From contig NZ_BDBR01000013.1 in NCBI RefSeq assembly GCF_001613085.1, forward strand, positions 1 through 64,000: 64,000 nt of DNA, in the 5' to 3' direction. The notes beneath the pieces are model-generated. The model was not told where the DNA came from, made no database searches, and worked only from the letters and a program-made list of their open reading frames with translations. The position numbers were made by a program, and so were the translations under genes. This DNA is from Nocardia salmonicida NBRC 13393 (GTDB lineage Bacteria > Actinomycetota > Actinomycetes > Mycobacteriales > Mycobacteriaceae). Shown piece by piece: positions 1 through 9,201 of the stretch (the first letter of the stretch is position 1; the number at the start of each line of letters is the position of its first letter).

Positions 1-28
1 CCGCGAGTGGGCCAGGTCACCCTGGAGT

Positions 29-47
29 ATGTTGTCGAGAACAACAT
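29..47. promoter_or_regulatory. Inverted repeat, candidate ROK operator
   Basis: ATGTTGT and ACAACAT form perfect 7-bp arms around a 5-base spacer, about 50 bases before the start of the sugar-binding protein gene. A ROK repressor is encoded at the end of the same cluster, so this is a reasonable operator for it. The repeat is seen directly; the assignment to the ROK protein is inference. Confidence 0.5.
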
Positions 48-99
48 TCGCTCCAGCTCGACCGCCCACAGGCGGTGGTTCCACGAAAGGCCCACGCTC

Positions 100-1182
100 A
101 TGCGTCAGGGGATCTTCGGCATCGCGGCCGTCTCGATCGCACTTCTCACGTCGCTCACCGCCTGCGGCGGCGACACTACGAACTCCTCGGGAGGCGGCGC
201 CAAGATCGGCGTGATCCTGCCCGACAGCAAGACCTCGGCGAGGTGGGAGACAGCGGACCGGAAGTATCTCCAGCAGGCGTTCGACGCCGCGGGGATCAAG
301 GCAGACATCCAGAACGCCCAGGGCGACAAGAACGCCTTCCAGACCATCGCCGACCAGATGATCACCAACGGCGCCTCGGTGCTGATGATCACCAACCTCG
401 ACAGCGGCACCGGCAAGGCCGTCATCCAGAAGGCAAAAGCGCAGGGCGTCACCGTGATCGACTACGACCGGCTGACCCTCGGCGGCGGTGCGCCGTACTA
501 CGTGTCGTTCGACAACGTGAAGGTCGGACAGCTCATGGGCGACGGTCTCGCGAAGTGCCTGGCCGACAAGCAGGCGGCCAAGCCGGTGGTCGCCTACCTC
601 AACGGCGGCCCCACCGACAACAACGCCGCCCTGTTCAAGGGCGGTTACGACGGCGCGCTGAAGCCGAAGTTCGATGCGGGCGAATACGTGAAGGGCCCGG
701 ATCAGGCCGTCCCGGAGTGGGACAACACCAAGGCGGGCACCATCTTCGAACAGATGCTCACCGGTACGCCGAACCTCGGTGGCGCCGTGGCGGCCAACGA
801 CGGTCTGGCCAATGCCGCCATCGCCGTGCTGAAGAAGCAGAAGCTCAACGGGCAGATTCCGGTGACGGGTCAGGACGCCACGGTGCAGGGTCTGCAGAAC
901 GTCCTGGCCGGTGACCAGTGCATGACCGTGTACAAGGCGATCAACCTCGAGGCCGCCGCCGGCGCGAAGCTGGCGATCGCGCTGGCCAACGGTGAGAAGG
1001 GCGAGGCGCCGAGCACCGTCGACGACCCAGAGGCGAAGACGAAGGTGCCCGCCGTGCTGCTCGAGCCGAAGGCGATCTTCAAGAACAACGTGAACGACGT
1101 CGTGGCGGACGGTTTCGTCGACAAGGCCGAGCTCTGCACCGGTGAATTCGCCAAGCTCTGCGCGGATAACGGCGTGCGCTGA
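100..1182 (+). CDS. Sugar ABC transporter substrate-binding lipoprotein (XylF/ChvE type)
   Basis: Extracellular solute-binding lipoprotein of 360 residues that should deliver a monosaccharide, xylose-like by family resemblance, to the permease and ATPase encoded next. The N-terminus is a lipoprotein signal peptide with lipobox LTAC (Cys near residue 22), followed by a Ser/Gly linker and a periplasmic-binding-protein type 1 fold beginning KIGVILPDS. The ATG at 100 is chosen because a GAAAGG-type ribosome site lies about 10 bases upstream and the signal peptide starts exactly there; the frame is open further upstream to position 7. Its stop overlaps the ATPase start by one base. The actual sugar cannot be read from sequence. 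Confidence 0.88.
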   Translation: MRQGIFGIAAVSIALLTSLTACGGDTTNSSGGGAKIGVILPDSKTSARWETADRKYLQQAFDAAGIKADIQNAQGDKNAFQTIADQMITNGASVLMITNLDSGTGKAVIQKAKAQGVTVIDYDRLTLGGGAPYYVSFDNVKVGQLMGDGLAKCLADKQAAKPVVAYLNGGPTDNNAALFKGGYDGALKPKFDAGEYVKGPDQAVPEWDNTKAGTIFEQMLTGTPNLGGAVAANDGLANAAIAVLKKQKLNGQIPVTGQDATVQGLQNVLAGDQCMTVYKAINLEAAAGAKLAIALANGEKGEAPSTVDDPEAKTKVPAVLLEPKAIFKNNVNDVVADGFVDKAELCTGEFAKLCADNGVR

Positions 1183-1946
1183 TGACCGAGACCCCGCTCA
1201 TCGAATTGCGCGGATTAGAGAAGAGTTTCGGCCCGGTTCATGTCCTGCACGACATCGACTTCTCCGCCTACCGCGGTGAGGTGACAGCGCTGGTCGGCGA
1301 CAACGGCGCCGGCAAGTCCACGCTGGTCAAGTGCGTCGGCGGCACCCACGCCATCGACGCGGGCGAAGTGCTGTTCGACGGTGAGCCGGTGCAGATCGGC
1401 AATCCGAGGGACGCGGCCGAACTGGGGATCGAGATCGTCTATCAGGATCTCGCGCTCTGCGACAACCTCGACATCGTGCAGAACATGTTCCTCGGCCGCG
1501 AGAAGAAGCACGGCATCGTGCTCGACGAGTACGGCATGGAGGAACTCGCGGGCTCGACGCTGGCCGGTCTGTCGGTGCGGACGGTGAAGTCCGTGCGGCA
1601 GAAGGTGGCGAGCCTGTCGGGCGGACAACGCCAGACCGTCGCCATCGCCAAGGCCGTGCTGTGGAACAGCAAGGTGGTGATTCTGGACGAGCCGACCGCG
1701 GCGCTCGGTGTCGCCCAGACCCAACAGGTCCTCGAACTGGTTCGCCGCTTGGCCGACAAAGGTCTTGCGGTGGTGCTGATCTCGCACAACATGAACGACG
1801 TGTTCGCGGTATCGGATCGCATCGCGGCGCTGTATCTGGGCCGGATGGCCGCACAGGTGCGGACCGCCGATGTGACCCATTCGCAGGTCGTGGAACTGAT
1901 CACCTCCGGCCGCAGCGGGAGTCTCGGAATCGGAGTGCGGGCATGA
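1182..1946 (+). CDS. Sugar ABC transporter ATP-binding protein, single-domain (XylG-like)
   Basis: Cytoplasmic ATPase of 254 residues powering the sugar importer. It shows Walker A GDNGAGKST (about residues 39-47), signature LSGGQ (about 147-151), Walker B VVILDEPTAALG and a switch histidine in LISHNM. Enterobacterial XylG and RbsA are tandem two-cassette proteins of about 500 residues. This one has a single cassette and presumably works as a homodimer, as is common in actinobacterial versions. It overlaps the upstream gene by 1 base and the permease gene by 4 bases (ATGA), so translation of the three is probably coupled. Confidence 0.9.
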   Translation: MTETPLIELRGLEKSFGPVHVLHDIDFSAYRGEVTALVGDNGAGKSTLVKCVGGTHAIDAGEVLFDGEPVQIGNPRDAAELGIEIVYQDLALCDNLDIVQNMFLGREKKHGIVLDEYGMEELAGSTLAGLSVRTVKSVRQKVASLSGGQRQTVAIAKAVLWNSKVVILDEPTAALGVAQTQQVLELVRRLADKGLAVVLISHNMNDVFAVSDRIAALYLGRMAAQVRTADVTHSQVVELITSGRSGSLGIGVRA

Positions 1947-3184
1947 GCGTGGTCGTGACGGACAAGGCCGCCGAGCCTGCCGCGCCGATGACCGAATTGG
2001 TCACCGGCTATGTCGGGCGGATTCGCAGCGGCAACATGGGTGCGCTGCCCTCGGTCATCGCGCTGGTCGTGCTGTCGGTCGTGTTCTGGATCGCGCGGCC
2101 GGTATTCATGACCCAGGGCAATATCGCGAACCTGCTCACCCAGGGTGCCGCCATCGCGGTGATCGCGATGGGGTTGATCTTCGTGCTGTTGCTCGGGGAG
2201 ATCGACCTCTCGGCCGGCTTCACCAGTGGTGTATGCGCGGCGGTGCTCGCGGTGCTGCTCACCGACAAGGGGTGGCCCTGGTACGCGGCGGTACTCGTGT
2301 CGCTGCTCACCGGCGTCGTGATCGGGCTGACCATCGGTGCGATAGTGGTGAAGATCGGTGTCCCGTCGTTCGTCGTGACGCTGGCCGCGTTCCTCGCGCT
2401 GCAGGGTGTCGCACTGAAGATCATGGACAACGGCCGCAATATCTCCATTCACGACGAGACGATCCTGGCGATCGCCAACAAGAACGTGCCGCCCCTGCTC
2501 GGCTGGGTGATGTACCTGGTTTTGCTCGGCGGGTTCTCGTTCGCGCAGTACCGAAAGTTGCGGGCGCGCAACACACTCGGGCTGACCGGCGAGACTGCGC
2601 GGGTGGTCGCGTTGCGGATCGCGGCGGTCGCGCTCGTCGCGGGGGTGGCGGTGCTGGTGCTCAATGACGAGCGCAGCCGTAACCCCGAGGTCAACTCGCT
2701 GCAGGGCATGCCGATCGTGGTGCCGATCATCATCGCGCTGCTGCTGCTGTGGACCTTCGTGCTCAATCGCACCTCGTTCGGCAGGCATGTCTACGCGGTC
2801 GGCGGCAGCGTGGAAGCTGCTCGGCGCGCGGGTATTCCGGTCGATCGGATCAAGATCAGCGCGTTCGTGCTCTGTTCGACGATGGCCGCCGTCGGCGGGT
2901 TGATCGCGGCCTCGCGGGCCAACTCCGTCGATCCGAACACCGGCGGTTCCGATGTGCTGCTCACCGCGGTCGGTGCGGCGGTGATCGGTGGCACCAGCCT
3001 GTTCGGTGGTCGCGGCCGGATGCTCGACGCGGTGCTCGGCGCCGCGGTGGTCGCGGTGATCAACAACGGGATGGGGCTGATGGGCTACAGCGCGGGCACG
3101 AAATTCGTTGTGACAGGATTTGTCCTGCTGCTCGCGGCGGGGGTGGACGCGCTGTCGCGCAAGCGTTCGCTGCCAGGAAGTTGA
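1943..3184 (+). CDS. Sugar ABC transporter permease (XylH/RbsC family)
   Basis: Integral membrane permease of 413 residues in the BPD_transp_2 family. It contains about ten hydrophobic segments and the family region GEIDLSAGFTSG near residues 85-96. The C-terminal half carries the usual loop ending in GGTSLFGGRGR. A central hydrophilic insertion around residues 195-220 separates the two halves, typical of XylH-like proteins of about 400 residues. The ATG at 1943 is preferred over earlier in-frame starts because it makes the ATGA overlap with the ATPase gene and gives a normal cytoplasmic N-terminus. Confidence 0.9.
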   Translation: MSVVVTDKAAEPAAPMTELVTGYVGRIRSGNMGALPSVIALVVLSVVFWIARPVFMTQGNIANLLTQGAAIAVIAMGLIFVLLLGEIDLSAGFTSGVCAAVLAVLLTDKGWPWYAAVLVSLLTGVVIGLTIGAIVVKIGVPSFVVTLAAFLALQGVALKIMDNGRNISIHDETILAIANKNVPPLLGWVMYLVLLGGFSFAQYRKLRARNTLGLTGETARVVALRIAAVALVAGVAVLVLNDERSRNPEVNSLQGMPIVVPIIIALLLLWTFVLNRTSFGRHVYAVGGSVEAARRAGIPVDRIKISAFVLCSTMAAVGGLIAASRANSVDPNTGGSDVLLTAVGAAVIGGTSLFGGRGRMLDAVLGAAVVAVINNGMGLMGYSAGTKFVVTGFVLLLAAGVDALSRKRSLPGS

Positions 3185-3209
3185 CCATCGACCGGGAAGG
3201 CTGGGCCGA

Positions 3210-4406
3210 ATGAGGGCTGCACCCGCCCCGGACGAGATCCGCACCCGCAACCTCGCCGCGTTGCTGCGCCACGTCCATGTGAGTGGCCCGGTCTCGCGGG
3301 CGGTGCTGGCCGAGCGAATGGGCTTGAACCGCAGCACGATTCTGGCCTTGACCACCGATCTCGCCGCTGCCGGGCTGGTGAGTGAGGAACTGCCACGCCA
3401 GACGGGCCGGGCCGGACGACCGTCGCTGGTGGTGCGACCCGAATCGGAGCGGGTGTATGTGCTCGCGTTGGATGTCGGCGCCGACCGGCTCGCGGTGGCG
3501 CGGGTCGGTCTCGGCGGCGTGATTCTCGACCGGCGCGAAACACCGCGTGACAGTATGGCATTCGATCCCGATGAGGTGATCGAATCACTGGCGGTGATGG
3601 CCGAGACGATGATCGGCTCGGCCGGGCCCGACAGTGTCTGTGTGGGTGTCGGGCTCGCGTTCTGTGGCATGGTGCGCGAAGGCGACGGCGTCGTGCGGTA
3701 CGGGCCGAATATCGGCTGGGTGGATGTGCCGGTCGGCGCGCTGCTGTCCGAGCGGCTCGGTGTTCGGGTCGTGGTCGGCAACAATGCCAACCTGGGCGCG
3801 CTGGCCGAGCGTGAGCGCGGTGTCGGCGCCGGGGTGTCGGATCTGATCTATCTGCACGGTGAAGTCGGCATCGGCGGCGGCGTCATCATGGGCGGCGAGC
3901 TGCTCGGCGGTGAGGGCGGCTACGGCGGCGAGGTGGGGCACATGATCGTGAACCCCGGCGGCCGGGCGTGCAGGTGTGGTTCGCGCGGTTGCCTGGAGGC
4001 GGAGGCGGGGGAGCTGGCGCTGATCGCGGTGGCGGGCCGGGCCGGGCTCACCGGCCGGGCGGCGGTCGAGGCGATAGTCGACGCGGCGGCCCGTGGTGAC
4101 GCGACCGCCCGCGATGCGCTGCACCAGGTCGGCGACTGGCTCGGGTTCGGGGTGGCCAACCTGGTCAATATCTTCAACCCGACGATGGTCGTGTTCGGCG
4201 GGGTACTGCGCGAGATCTACCTCGCCTCGGCCGCGCAGGTTCGGAGCCGGTTGGCCGTGAACGGGCTGTTGGCGGTCCGTGAGCGCGTCCGGCTCCGGAC
4301 CTCCGCGCTGGCCGACGACGCCCCGCTGATCGGGGCCGCGGAACTGGCGTTCGTCGACGTGCTGACCGATCCACTGCAGACACTGGCACGCGCCTGCGGC
4401 AGTTGA
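3210..4406 (+). CDS. ROK family transcriptional repressor
   Basis: Likely repressor of the adjacent sugar transporter, 398 residues. The N-terminal winged helix-turn-helix covers about residues 10-65 (SRAVLAERMGLNRSTILALT). The rest is a sugar-kinase-like ROK domain with the zinc-binding signature CRCGSRGCLE at about residues 253-262 and a conserved GEVGHM. The full HTH plus ROK layout matches XylR/NagC regulators rather than a bare sugar kinase. The start at 3210 follows GGGAAGG at 3194-3200. It lies 25 bases after the permease gene, so it belongs to the same unit and probably controls it through the repeat at 29-47. Confidence 0.88.
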   Translation: MRAAPAPDEIRTRNLAALLRHVHVSGPVSRAVLAERMGLNRSTILALTTDLAAAGLVSEELPRQTGRAGRPSLVVRPESERVYVLALDVGADRLAVARVGLGGVILDRRETPRDSMAFDPDEVIESLAVMAETMIGSAGPDSVCVGVGLAFCGMVREGDGVVRYGPNIGWVDVPVGALLSERLGVRVVVGNNANLGALAERERGVGAGVSDLIYLHGEVGIGGGVIMGGELLGGEGGYGGEVGHMIVNPGGRACRCGSRGCLEAEAGELALIAVAGRAGLTGRAAVEAIVDAAARGDATARDALHQVGDWLGFGVANLVNIFNPTMVVFGGVLREIYLASAAQVRSRLAVNGLLAVRERVRLRTSALADDAPLIGAAELAFVDVLTDPLQTLARACGS

Positions 4407-4441
4407 TCGATCGGCGCCGGTGTGGCGACTATCGTGAAGTC

Positions 4442-4909
4442 ATGGCGACCACCAGGATCGGTACGCACATCAATGCGCCTCGCTCCACCGTCTACCGCCT
4501 GTTGCTCGACGGCGACGCGGTAGGTGTCTGGATGGTGCCCGACGGGATGACCAGCGAGGTGCATCGGTTCGAGCCGGTCGAGGGCGGATCGTTCTCGATC
4601 ACCATCACCTACGACGCCTCCACCGACGCGGGCGATACAGATCTGCAGCACGATGCCTACTTCGGGACGTTCCGATCGCTGGTTCCGGACGAACAGGTGG
4701 TCGAGGTGCTGGAGTTCGTCACGGTGCGGCCGGAGATGACCGGCGCACAGTCGGTCACCTTCACACTGACCGACGTTGACGGTGGCACCCTCCTCGATGT
4801 CCTGCACGAAGGGGTTCCGCCGGGACTCGGTCTCGCCGACAACGAGGGGACCTGGCAGATAGCGTTGACCAAGCTGGCCTCGCTGGCGGAGCGGGGCACG
4901 ATCGACTGA
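4442..4909 (+). CDS. SRPBCC (AHSA1-like) domain protein
   Basis: Small soluble protein of 155 residues with the START/Bet v1-like fold of the activator-of-Hsp90 ATPase homolog family. The N-terminal pattern TRIGTHINAPRSTVYRLLLD and the C-terminal helix are typical. Members bind hydrophobic ligands or act as lyases or antitoxin-like proteins; no specific function can be assigned. It starts 35 bases after the ROK gene in the same direction. The 205 bases after it, up to 5114, contain no gene that I can see. Confidence 0.75.
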   Translation: MATTRIGTHINAPRSTVYRLLLDGDAVGVWMVPDGMTSEVHRFEPVEGGSFSITITYDASTDAGDTDLQHDAYFGTFRSLVPDEQVVEVLEFVTVRPEMTGAQSVTFTLTDVDGGTLLDVLHEGVPPGLGLADNEGTWQIALTKLASLAERGTID

Positions 4910-5114
4910 AACACGGTGCGCCGCAACGACTGGTGCCGACCCACCGCTGCCGGCAGCTTGCGTGGCGCCGTTCGGAGCCGCACCGGGTTCCCGTACCCGC
5001 CGGGGATGACGCCCGACTCCGACGTGGTACTCGATGCCGAGAAGTAGCCGAGCACTTCGAATCATGGCAAGGCTAATGGTGTTCGGGGGTGATCGCGGTT
5101 GCTTGAATCCTTCT

Positions 5115-6206
5115 ATGCACCGACCGAACACCTTTCGACCCGGCCTGCGTGGCCGCGCCACCGCCGCACTCCTCGCGATGGCAACCGTTGCGACGCTCGG
5201 CCTGACCGGCTGCGCGCAAGGCAACGACACACCGGTCGGCACCCCCGACGCGCCACTGCCCACCGAGGTTCCGCCGGGGACCACGCTCGTCGTCGCCGAT
5301 CAGTCGGAACGTCTGCAATCGGCGCTGCGGTTGTCCGGCGAGCTGGACAAGCTGCCGTTCAAGATCGAGTTCGCGAACTTCGTCGGCGGCCCGGCCATCC
5401 TCGAGGCCTTCCGAGCGGGCGCGGCCGACGTCGGTCAGGTCGGCGATGTGCCGCCGATCCACGCCTTGGCCGCGGGCCAGGACGTGCCGATCATCGGTTC
5501 CTATCAGACCAACCCCCAGGCCCTGAAACTCGCTGTGGCGCCGGGCCGTTCGATCACCAAGCTCACGGATCTGAAGGGCAAGAAGATCGCCTACGCCGAG
5601 GGCACCGCCCAGCAGGCGGCGGTGTTGAAGGCGCTCACCAAGGCGGGTCTGAAGCCCACCGATGTGGAGCTGGTCCGGCTGCAGCTGGCCGAGTTCCCTG
5701 ACGCGGTCCGCACCGCTCAGGTCGACGTCGCGCCGCTGATCGAACCCAACGTGACCCGGTTCCTCCGCACCGAGGGCGCCTCGCTGATCCCGGATTCGGA
5801 GACCACGGGCATCTACAGCGGCCTCGCCTACGTGTACGCGCGCCGGGCGGTGGTCCAGGATCCGGCGAAGGCCGCCGCGACCCGTGCTCTGGTCGGCGCG
5901 TTCGTGCGGGCCTGGCAGTGGACCAACACCCATCGCGAGGAATGGGCCACCCGCTACTACGTCGGAAGCCAGAAGGTCAGCGCCGACGACGCCAAGCGGA
6001 TCGTCGAATCGCTGGGCACCTACACCTTCCCGCACCTCGACCAGCAGTTGATCGCCCGGCAGCAGACCACCATCGACGCGATCGACGCCGTGGGCGAGCT
6101 GCCGAAGAAGATCAAGGCCGTGGACGGTTTCGACCTGCGCTTCGATGCCGCGGTCACCGAGGCCGTCACTGCCAGCGGGGCCGCGTTCGCACCGGCGGTG
6201 AGCTGA
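5115..6206 (+). CDS. ssuA: Aliphatic sulfonate-type ABC transporter substrate-binding lipoprotein
   Basis: Lipoprotein of 363 residues resembling SsuA/TauA. A basic N-terminus and hydrophobic helix end in the lipobox LTGC (Cys about 34). The mature part has the NMT1/SsuA-like fold, with EFANFVGGPAILEAFRAGAADVGQVGDVPPI shortened here to its hallmark GAADVGQVGD. The ATG at 5115 gives a standard signal peptide; longer in-frame starts back to 5034 would bury it. There is no clear ribosome site. It heads a four-gene overlapping unit with a monooxygenase, which points to organosulfur uptake under sulfur limitation. Confidence 0.82.
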   Translation: MHRPNTFRPGLRGRATAALLAMATVATLGLTGCAQGNDTPVGTPDAPLPTEVPPGTTLVVADQSERLQSALRLSGELDKLPFKIEFANFVGGPAILEAFRAGAADVGQVGDVPPIHALAAGQDVPIIGSYQTNPQALKLAVAPGRSITKLTDLKGKKIAYAEGTAQQAAVLKALTKAGLKPTDVELVRLQLAEFPDAVRTAQVDVAPLIEPNVTRFLRTEGASLIPDSETTGIYSGLAYVYARRAVVQDPAKAAATRALVGAFVRAWQWTNTHREEWATRYYVGSQKVSADDAKRIVESLGTYTFPHLDQQLIARQQTTIDAIDAVGELPKKIKAVDGFDLRFDAAVTEAVTASGAAFAPAVS

Positions 6207-7066
6207 TGGCCACCATCGACGCGGGGGCACTGCGCAAGCTCAGGAACAGCACCGCCCCGGTCGAGGCGCTCGCCCCGCGTGGGCGGGGTCGGCGCAAACT
6301 GGGACCGGGCAAGCCGATCCCGTTCGGTTTCGCTCTCGGTCCGGTGCTGCTCATCGGCACCTGGGTGATCGGTTCCGCGATCGGTGCCATCGACCCGGAG
6401 ACCCTGCCCGCGCCGTGGACGGTCGCGCAGACCGCGGGTGATCTGATCGCCGACGGACGGTTGCAGTCGAACCTGCTGACCTCGTTGCAGCGTGCTGTGA
6501 TCGGTCTCGTTCTCGGTGTGGCGATCGGCGTGGTGCTCGCGCTGGTCGCGGGGCTGAGCCGGATCGGTGAGGCGGTGGTCGACGGTCCCGTGCAGATCAA
6601 GCGGGCGATCCCGACGCTGGCGCTGATCCCGTTGTTCATCGTCTGGTTCGGGATCGGCGAGCAGATGAAGCTGATCGTGATCACCACCAGCGTGCTCATT
6701 CCGATCTACATCAATACCCACGCCTACCTGCGCAGCGTCGACTCGCGCTATGTGGAACTGGCCGAGACCGTCGGGCTGTCGCGGTGGGGATTCCTGCGGC
6801 GCATCGCGTTGCCGGGCTCGTTGCCGGGCTTCTTCCTCGGACTGCGGCTGGCGGTGACCATTTCCTGGTTGGCGCTGGTGGTGGTCGAACAGGTCAACGC
6901 GACCAGCGGCATCGGCTACCTGATGACCCAGGCGCGCACCTACGGCCAGATCGACGTGATCGTCGTCGGTCTGGTGATCTACGGGCTGCTCGGACTGTTC
7001 GGTGATCTCGCCGTGCGGGCAACGGAACGAAAGGTGCTGGCATGGCGACAGACACTGGGCGACTGA
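6206..7066 (+). CDS. ssuC: Sulfonate-type ABC transporter permease
   Basis: Membrane permease of 286 residues in the BPD_transp_1 family, SsuC subgroup. It has about six hydrophobic helices after a basic 45-residue N-terminus. The cytoplasmic coupling loop is visible around ELAETVGLSRWGFLRRIALPGSLPGF (key residues E-A-x3-G with the following LPG). The ATG overlaps the stop of ssuA by one base and the gene overlaps ssuB by 25 bases, so the three subunits are made as a coupled set. Confidence 0.87.
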   Translation: MATIDAGALRKLRNSTAPVEALAPRGRGRRKLGPGKPIPFGFALGPVLLIGTWVIGSAIGAIDPETLPAPWTVAQTAGDLIADGRLQSNLLTSLQRAVIGLVLGVAIGVVLALVAGLSRIGEAVVDGPVQIKRAIPTLALIPLFIVWFGIGEQMKLIVITTSVLIPIYINTHAYLRSVDSRYVELAETVGLSRWGFLRRIALPGSLPGFFLGLRLAVTISWLALVVVEQVNATSGIGYLMTQARTYGQIDVIVVGLVIYGLLGLFGDLAVRATERKVLAWRQTLGD

Positions 7067-7806
7067 GCTCCGACGAGCGGGTCGTCGTACGCACCCGCGC
7101 CCTGACCCGCGGCTTCGGTGAGCGAATTGTGTTGAACGGCATCGACATCGAGATCCGGCGCGGTGAGTTCGTCGCGCTGCTCGGGCGCAGCGGTTCCGGT
7201 AAGAGCACGCTGCTGCGGGCGCTGGCTGAACTCGATTCCGAGGTACCCGGATCCGGCGAGCTGACGGTGCCGACACAACGCGCGGTGGTGTTCCAGGATT
7301 CGCGGCTGCTGCCGTGGTCGCGCGTCCTCGACAATGTGGTGCTCGGGTTGACCGGGCGCGACGCGCAGCAGCGCGGGCGGTCCGCACTGGCCGAGGTCGG
7401 GCTGGCCGGACGCGAGAAGGCTTGGCCGCGTGAGCTTTCCGGCGGCGAGCAGCAGCGGGTGGCCTTGGCCAGGTCGCTGGTGCGTGAGCCGGAACTGCTC
7501 CTGGCCGACGAACCGTTCGGCGCGCTCGACGCGCTGACCCGGATTCGGATGCACGCCCTGCTCCAGGCCCTGTGCGCGCGGCATCGGCCCGCCGTGCTGC
7601 TGGTGACCCACGATGTGGACGAGGCCGTGCTGCTCGCCGATCGGGTGCTGGTTCTCGACGAGGGCCGGATCACGATCGATCAGCGCATCGAGACCCCGCG
7701 CCCGCGCAGGCACGCCCACCCGGAGTTCGTCCGGCTACGGGAAGTGCTGTTGACCGGGCTCGGCGTCGACACAACAGATTCAGAGAAAGTGAAACAAGCG
7801 TCATGA
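7042..7806 (+). CDS. ssuB: Sulfonate-type ABC transporter ATP-binding protein
   Basis: ATPase of 254 residues. It carries Walker A GRSGSGKST (about 50-58), a Q-loop VVFQDSRLLPW, signature LSGGEQQR, Walker B LLLADEPFGALDALT and switch LLVTHDVDEA. The Q-loop and DEPFGALD wording are typical of the SsuB/TauB/nitrate group. The first 25 bases lie inside ssuC in another frame. It ends in an ATGA overlap with the monooxygenase gene, which supports joint expression. Confidence 0.88.
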   Translation: MATDTGRLSSDERVVVRTRALTRGFGERIVLNGIDIEIRRGEFVALLGRSGSGKSTLLRALAELDSEVPGSGELTVPTQRAVVFQDSRLLPWSRVLDNVVLGLTGRDAQQRGRSALAEVGLAGREKAWPRELSGGEQQRVALARSLVREPELLLADEPFGALDALTRIRMHALLQALCARHRPAVLLVTHDVDEAVLLADRVLVLDEGRITIDQRIETPRPRRHAHPEFVRLREVLLTGLGVDTTDSEKVKQAS

Positions 7807-9152
7807 GTGCACCGCGTCAACTGAGTCTGAACGCGTTCATCTACCCGTCCGGGCACCATGAGGCCGCCTGGCGGCATCCCGACAGCAGGCCCGACCGCAT
7901 CTACGACGTCTCCTACTACCAGGAGATCGGGCGTACCGCGGAGGCGGCGAAGCTCGACGCGGTGTTCTTCGCCGACGGCCCCGCCCTGCGCACCGATGTG
8001 CGGCACAACGCCGCGCCCGGCTTGGAGCCGATCACGCTGCTCACCGCGATCGCCGCGGCGACAACACATCTCGGCCTGATCGCCACCGCGTCGACCACCT
8101 ACTACGAGCCCTACAACCTGGCGCGGCTGTTCTCCTCGCTCGACCACATCTCCGGTGGACGCGCGGGCTGGAACATCGTCACCACCGGCACCGACCTGGC
8201 CGCGGCCAACTTCGGGCTCGAACGCCACCCGGACCACGCCGAACGCTATGCCCGCGCACGGGAATTCGTCGACGCGGTGGTCGGGCTGTGGGACAGCTGG
8301 GAGGACGACGCGATCGTGCTCGACCGCGCCGCCGGTGTGTACGCCGATCCGGACAAGATCCATCCGATCGACTTCGTCGGCGAACATCTCAGTGTGCGTG
8401 GGCCGTTCAACTCGGCGCGGACCCCGCAGGGACGTCCGGTGCTGGTGCAGGCCGGGGCGTCGAACGAGGGTCGTGCCTTCGCGGGCAAGTACGCGGAGGC
8501 GATCTTCACGGCCCATCAGCGACTGTCGGACGCGCAGTCCTTCTACGCCGATATCAAGTCCAAGGCCACCGAGTTCGGCCGTACCGCCGACGAGGTGAAG
8601 ATCCTGCCCGGGATCAGCCCGTTCATCGCCGACACCGAGGCCGCGGCGCTGCGTTTGGAACGCGAGTTCAACGAGCTGACGGTCCCCGAATACGGGCTCA
8701 AGCAGCTGGAATCGATCACCGGTACCTCGCTGCGCAGCCTCGCGCTCGACGAGCTGGTGCCCGTCGAAACGTTCGCGGGGGCGGGCGATGTCACCGACAA
8801 CGCGCGCAGCAGGTTGCAGGTGGTGGCGGGCATCGTCGAGCGGGAACGGCCGACCCTGCGTGGGCTGCTGCACCGGCTGGCCGGCGCGCGCGGACACCGG
8901 GTGTTCGCGGGAACGCCCGAGCAAGTGGCCGACACCATCGAAGAGTGGTTCACCCAGGGCGCGGCGGACGGCTTCAACGTGATGCCGCCGTACTACCCCG
9001 GTGGCCTCGAGGTATTCGCCGAAACGGTCGTGCCGATCCTGCAGGAGCGCGGGCTGTTCCGCACCGAGTACACCGGGACCACGTTGCGCGACCACTTCGG
9101 GCTCGCGCGCCCGGAGAGTCAGTTCGCCCGCAGTGCCGCACTAGCCGGATGA
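7803..9152 (+). CDS. FMN-dependent monooxygenase, NtaA/SnaA/DszA family (luciferase-like)
   Basis: Bacterial-luciferase-like flavin monooxygenase of 449 residues. The N-terminus (LSLNAFIYPSGHHEAAWRHP), the active-site region ISGGRAGWNIVTT and the segment RPVLVQAGASNEGR are hallmarks of the NtaA/SnaA/DszA/SoxA group. These enzymes use reduced FMN from a separate reductase to open C-S or C-N bonds. Coupled to an SsuABC-like transporter, it probably desulfurises the imported compound in the cytoplasm, taking the place of SsuD. No flavin reductase gene lies beside it. The exact substrate is unknown. Confidence 0.85.
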   Translation: MSAPRQLSLNAFIYPSGHHEAAWRHPDSRPDRIYDVSYYQEIGRTAEAAKLDAVFFADGPALRTDVRHNAAPGLEPITLLTAIAAATTHLGLIATASTTYYEPYNLARLFSSLDHISGGRAGWNIVTTGTDLAAANFGLERHPDHAERYARAREFVDAVVGLWDSWEDDAIVLDRAAGVYADPDKIHPIDFVGEHLSVRGPFNSARTPQGRPVLVQAGASNEGRAFAGKYAEAIFTAHQRLSDAQSFYADIKSKATEFGRTADEVKILPGISPFIADTEAAALRLEREFNELTVPEYGLKQLESITGTSLRSLALDELVPVETFAGAGDVTDNARSRLQVVAGIVERERPTLRGLLHRLAGARGHRVFAGTPEQVADTIEEWFTQGAADGFNVMPPYYPGGLEVFAETVVPILQERGLFRTEYTGTTLRDHFGLARPESQFARSAALAG

Positions 9153-9201
9153 CGGTGGGCTGTAGCAGCCGGCACGGCACTCGCCGGTCGGTGGCGGCGT
9201 C

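Noticed and set aside
1442..3790. Long open frame on the minus strand (about 780 codons)
   Set aside because: It lies opposite the sugar permease, ATPase and ROK genes, which have clear motifs. Its product is Arg/Pro/His-rich low complexity, a shadow of GC-rich codon use.
7680..9095. Long minus-strand frame over the monooxygenase
   Set aside because: Antisense shadow of a well-supported flavin monooxygenase gene; no start signal and no recognisable domain.
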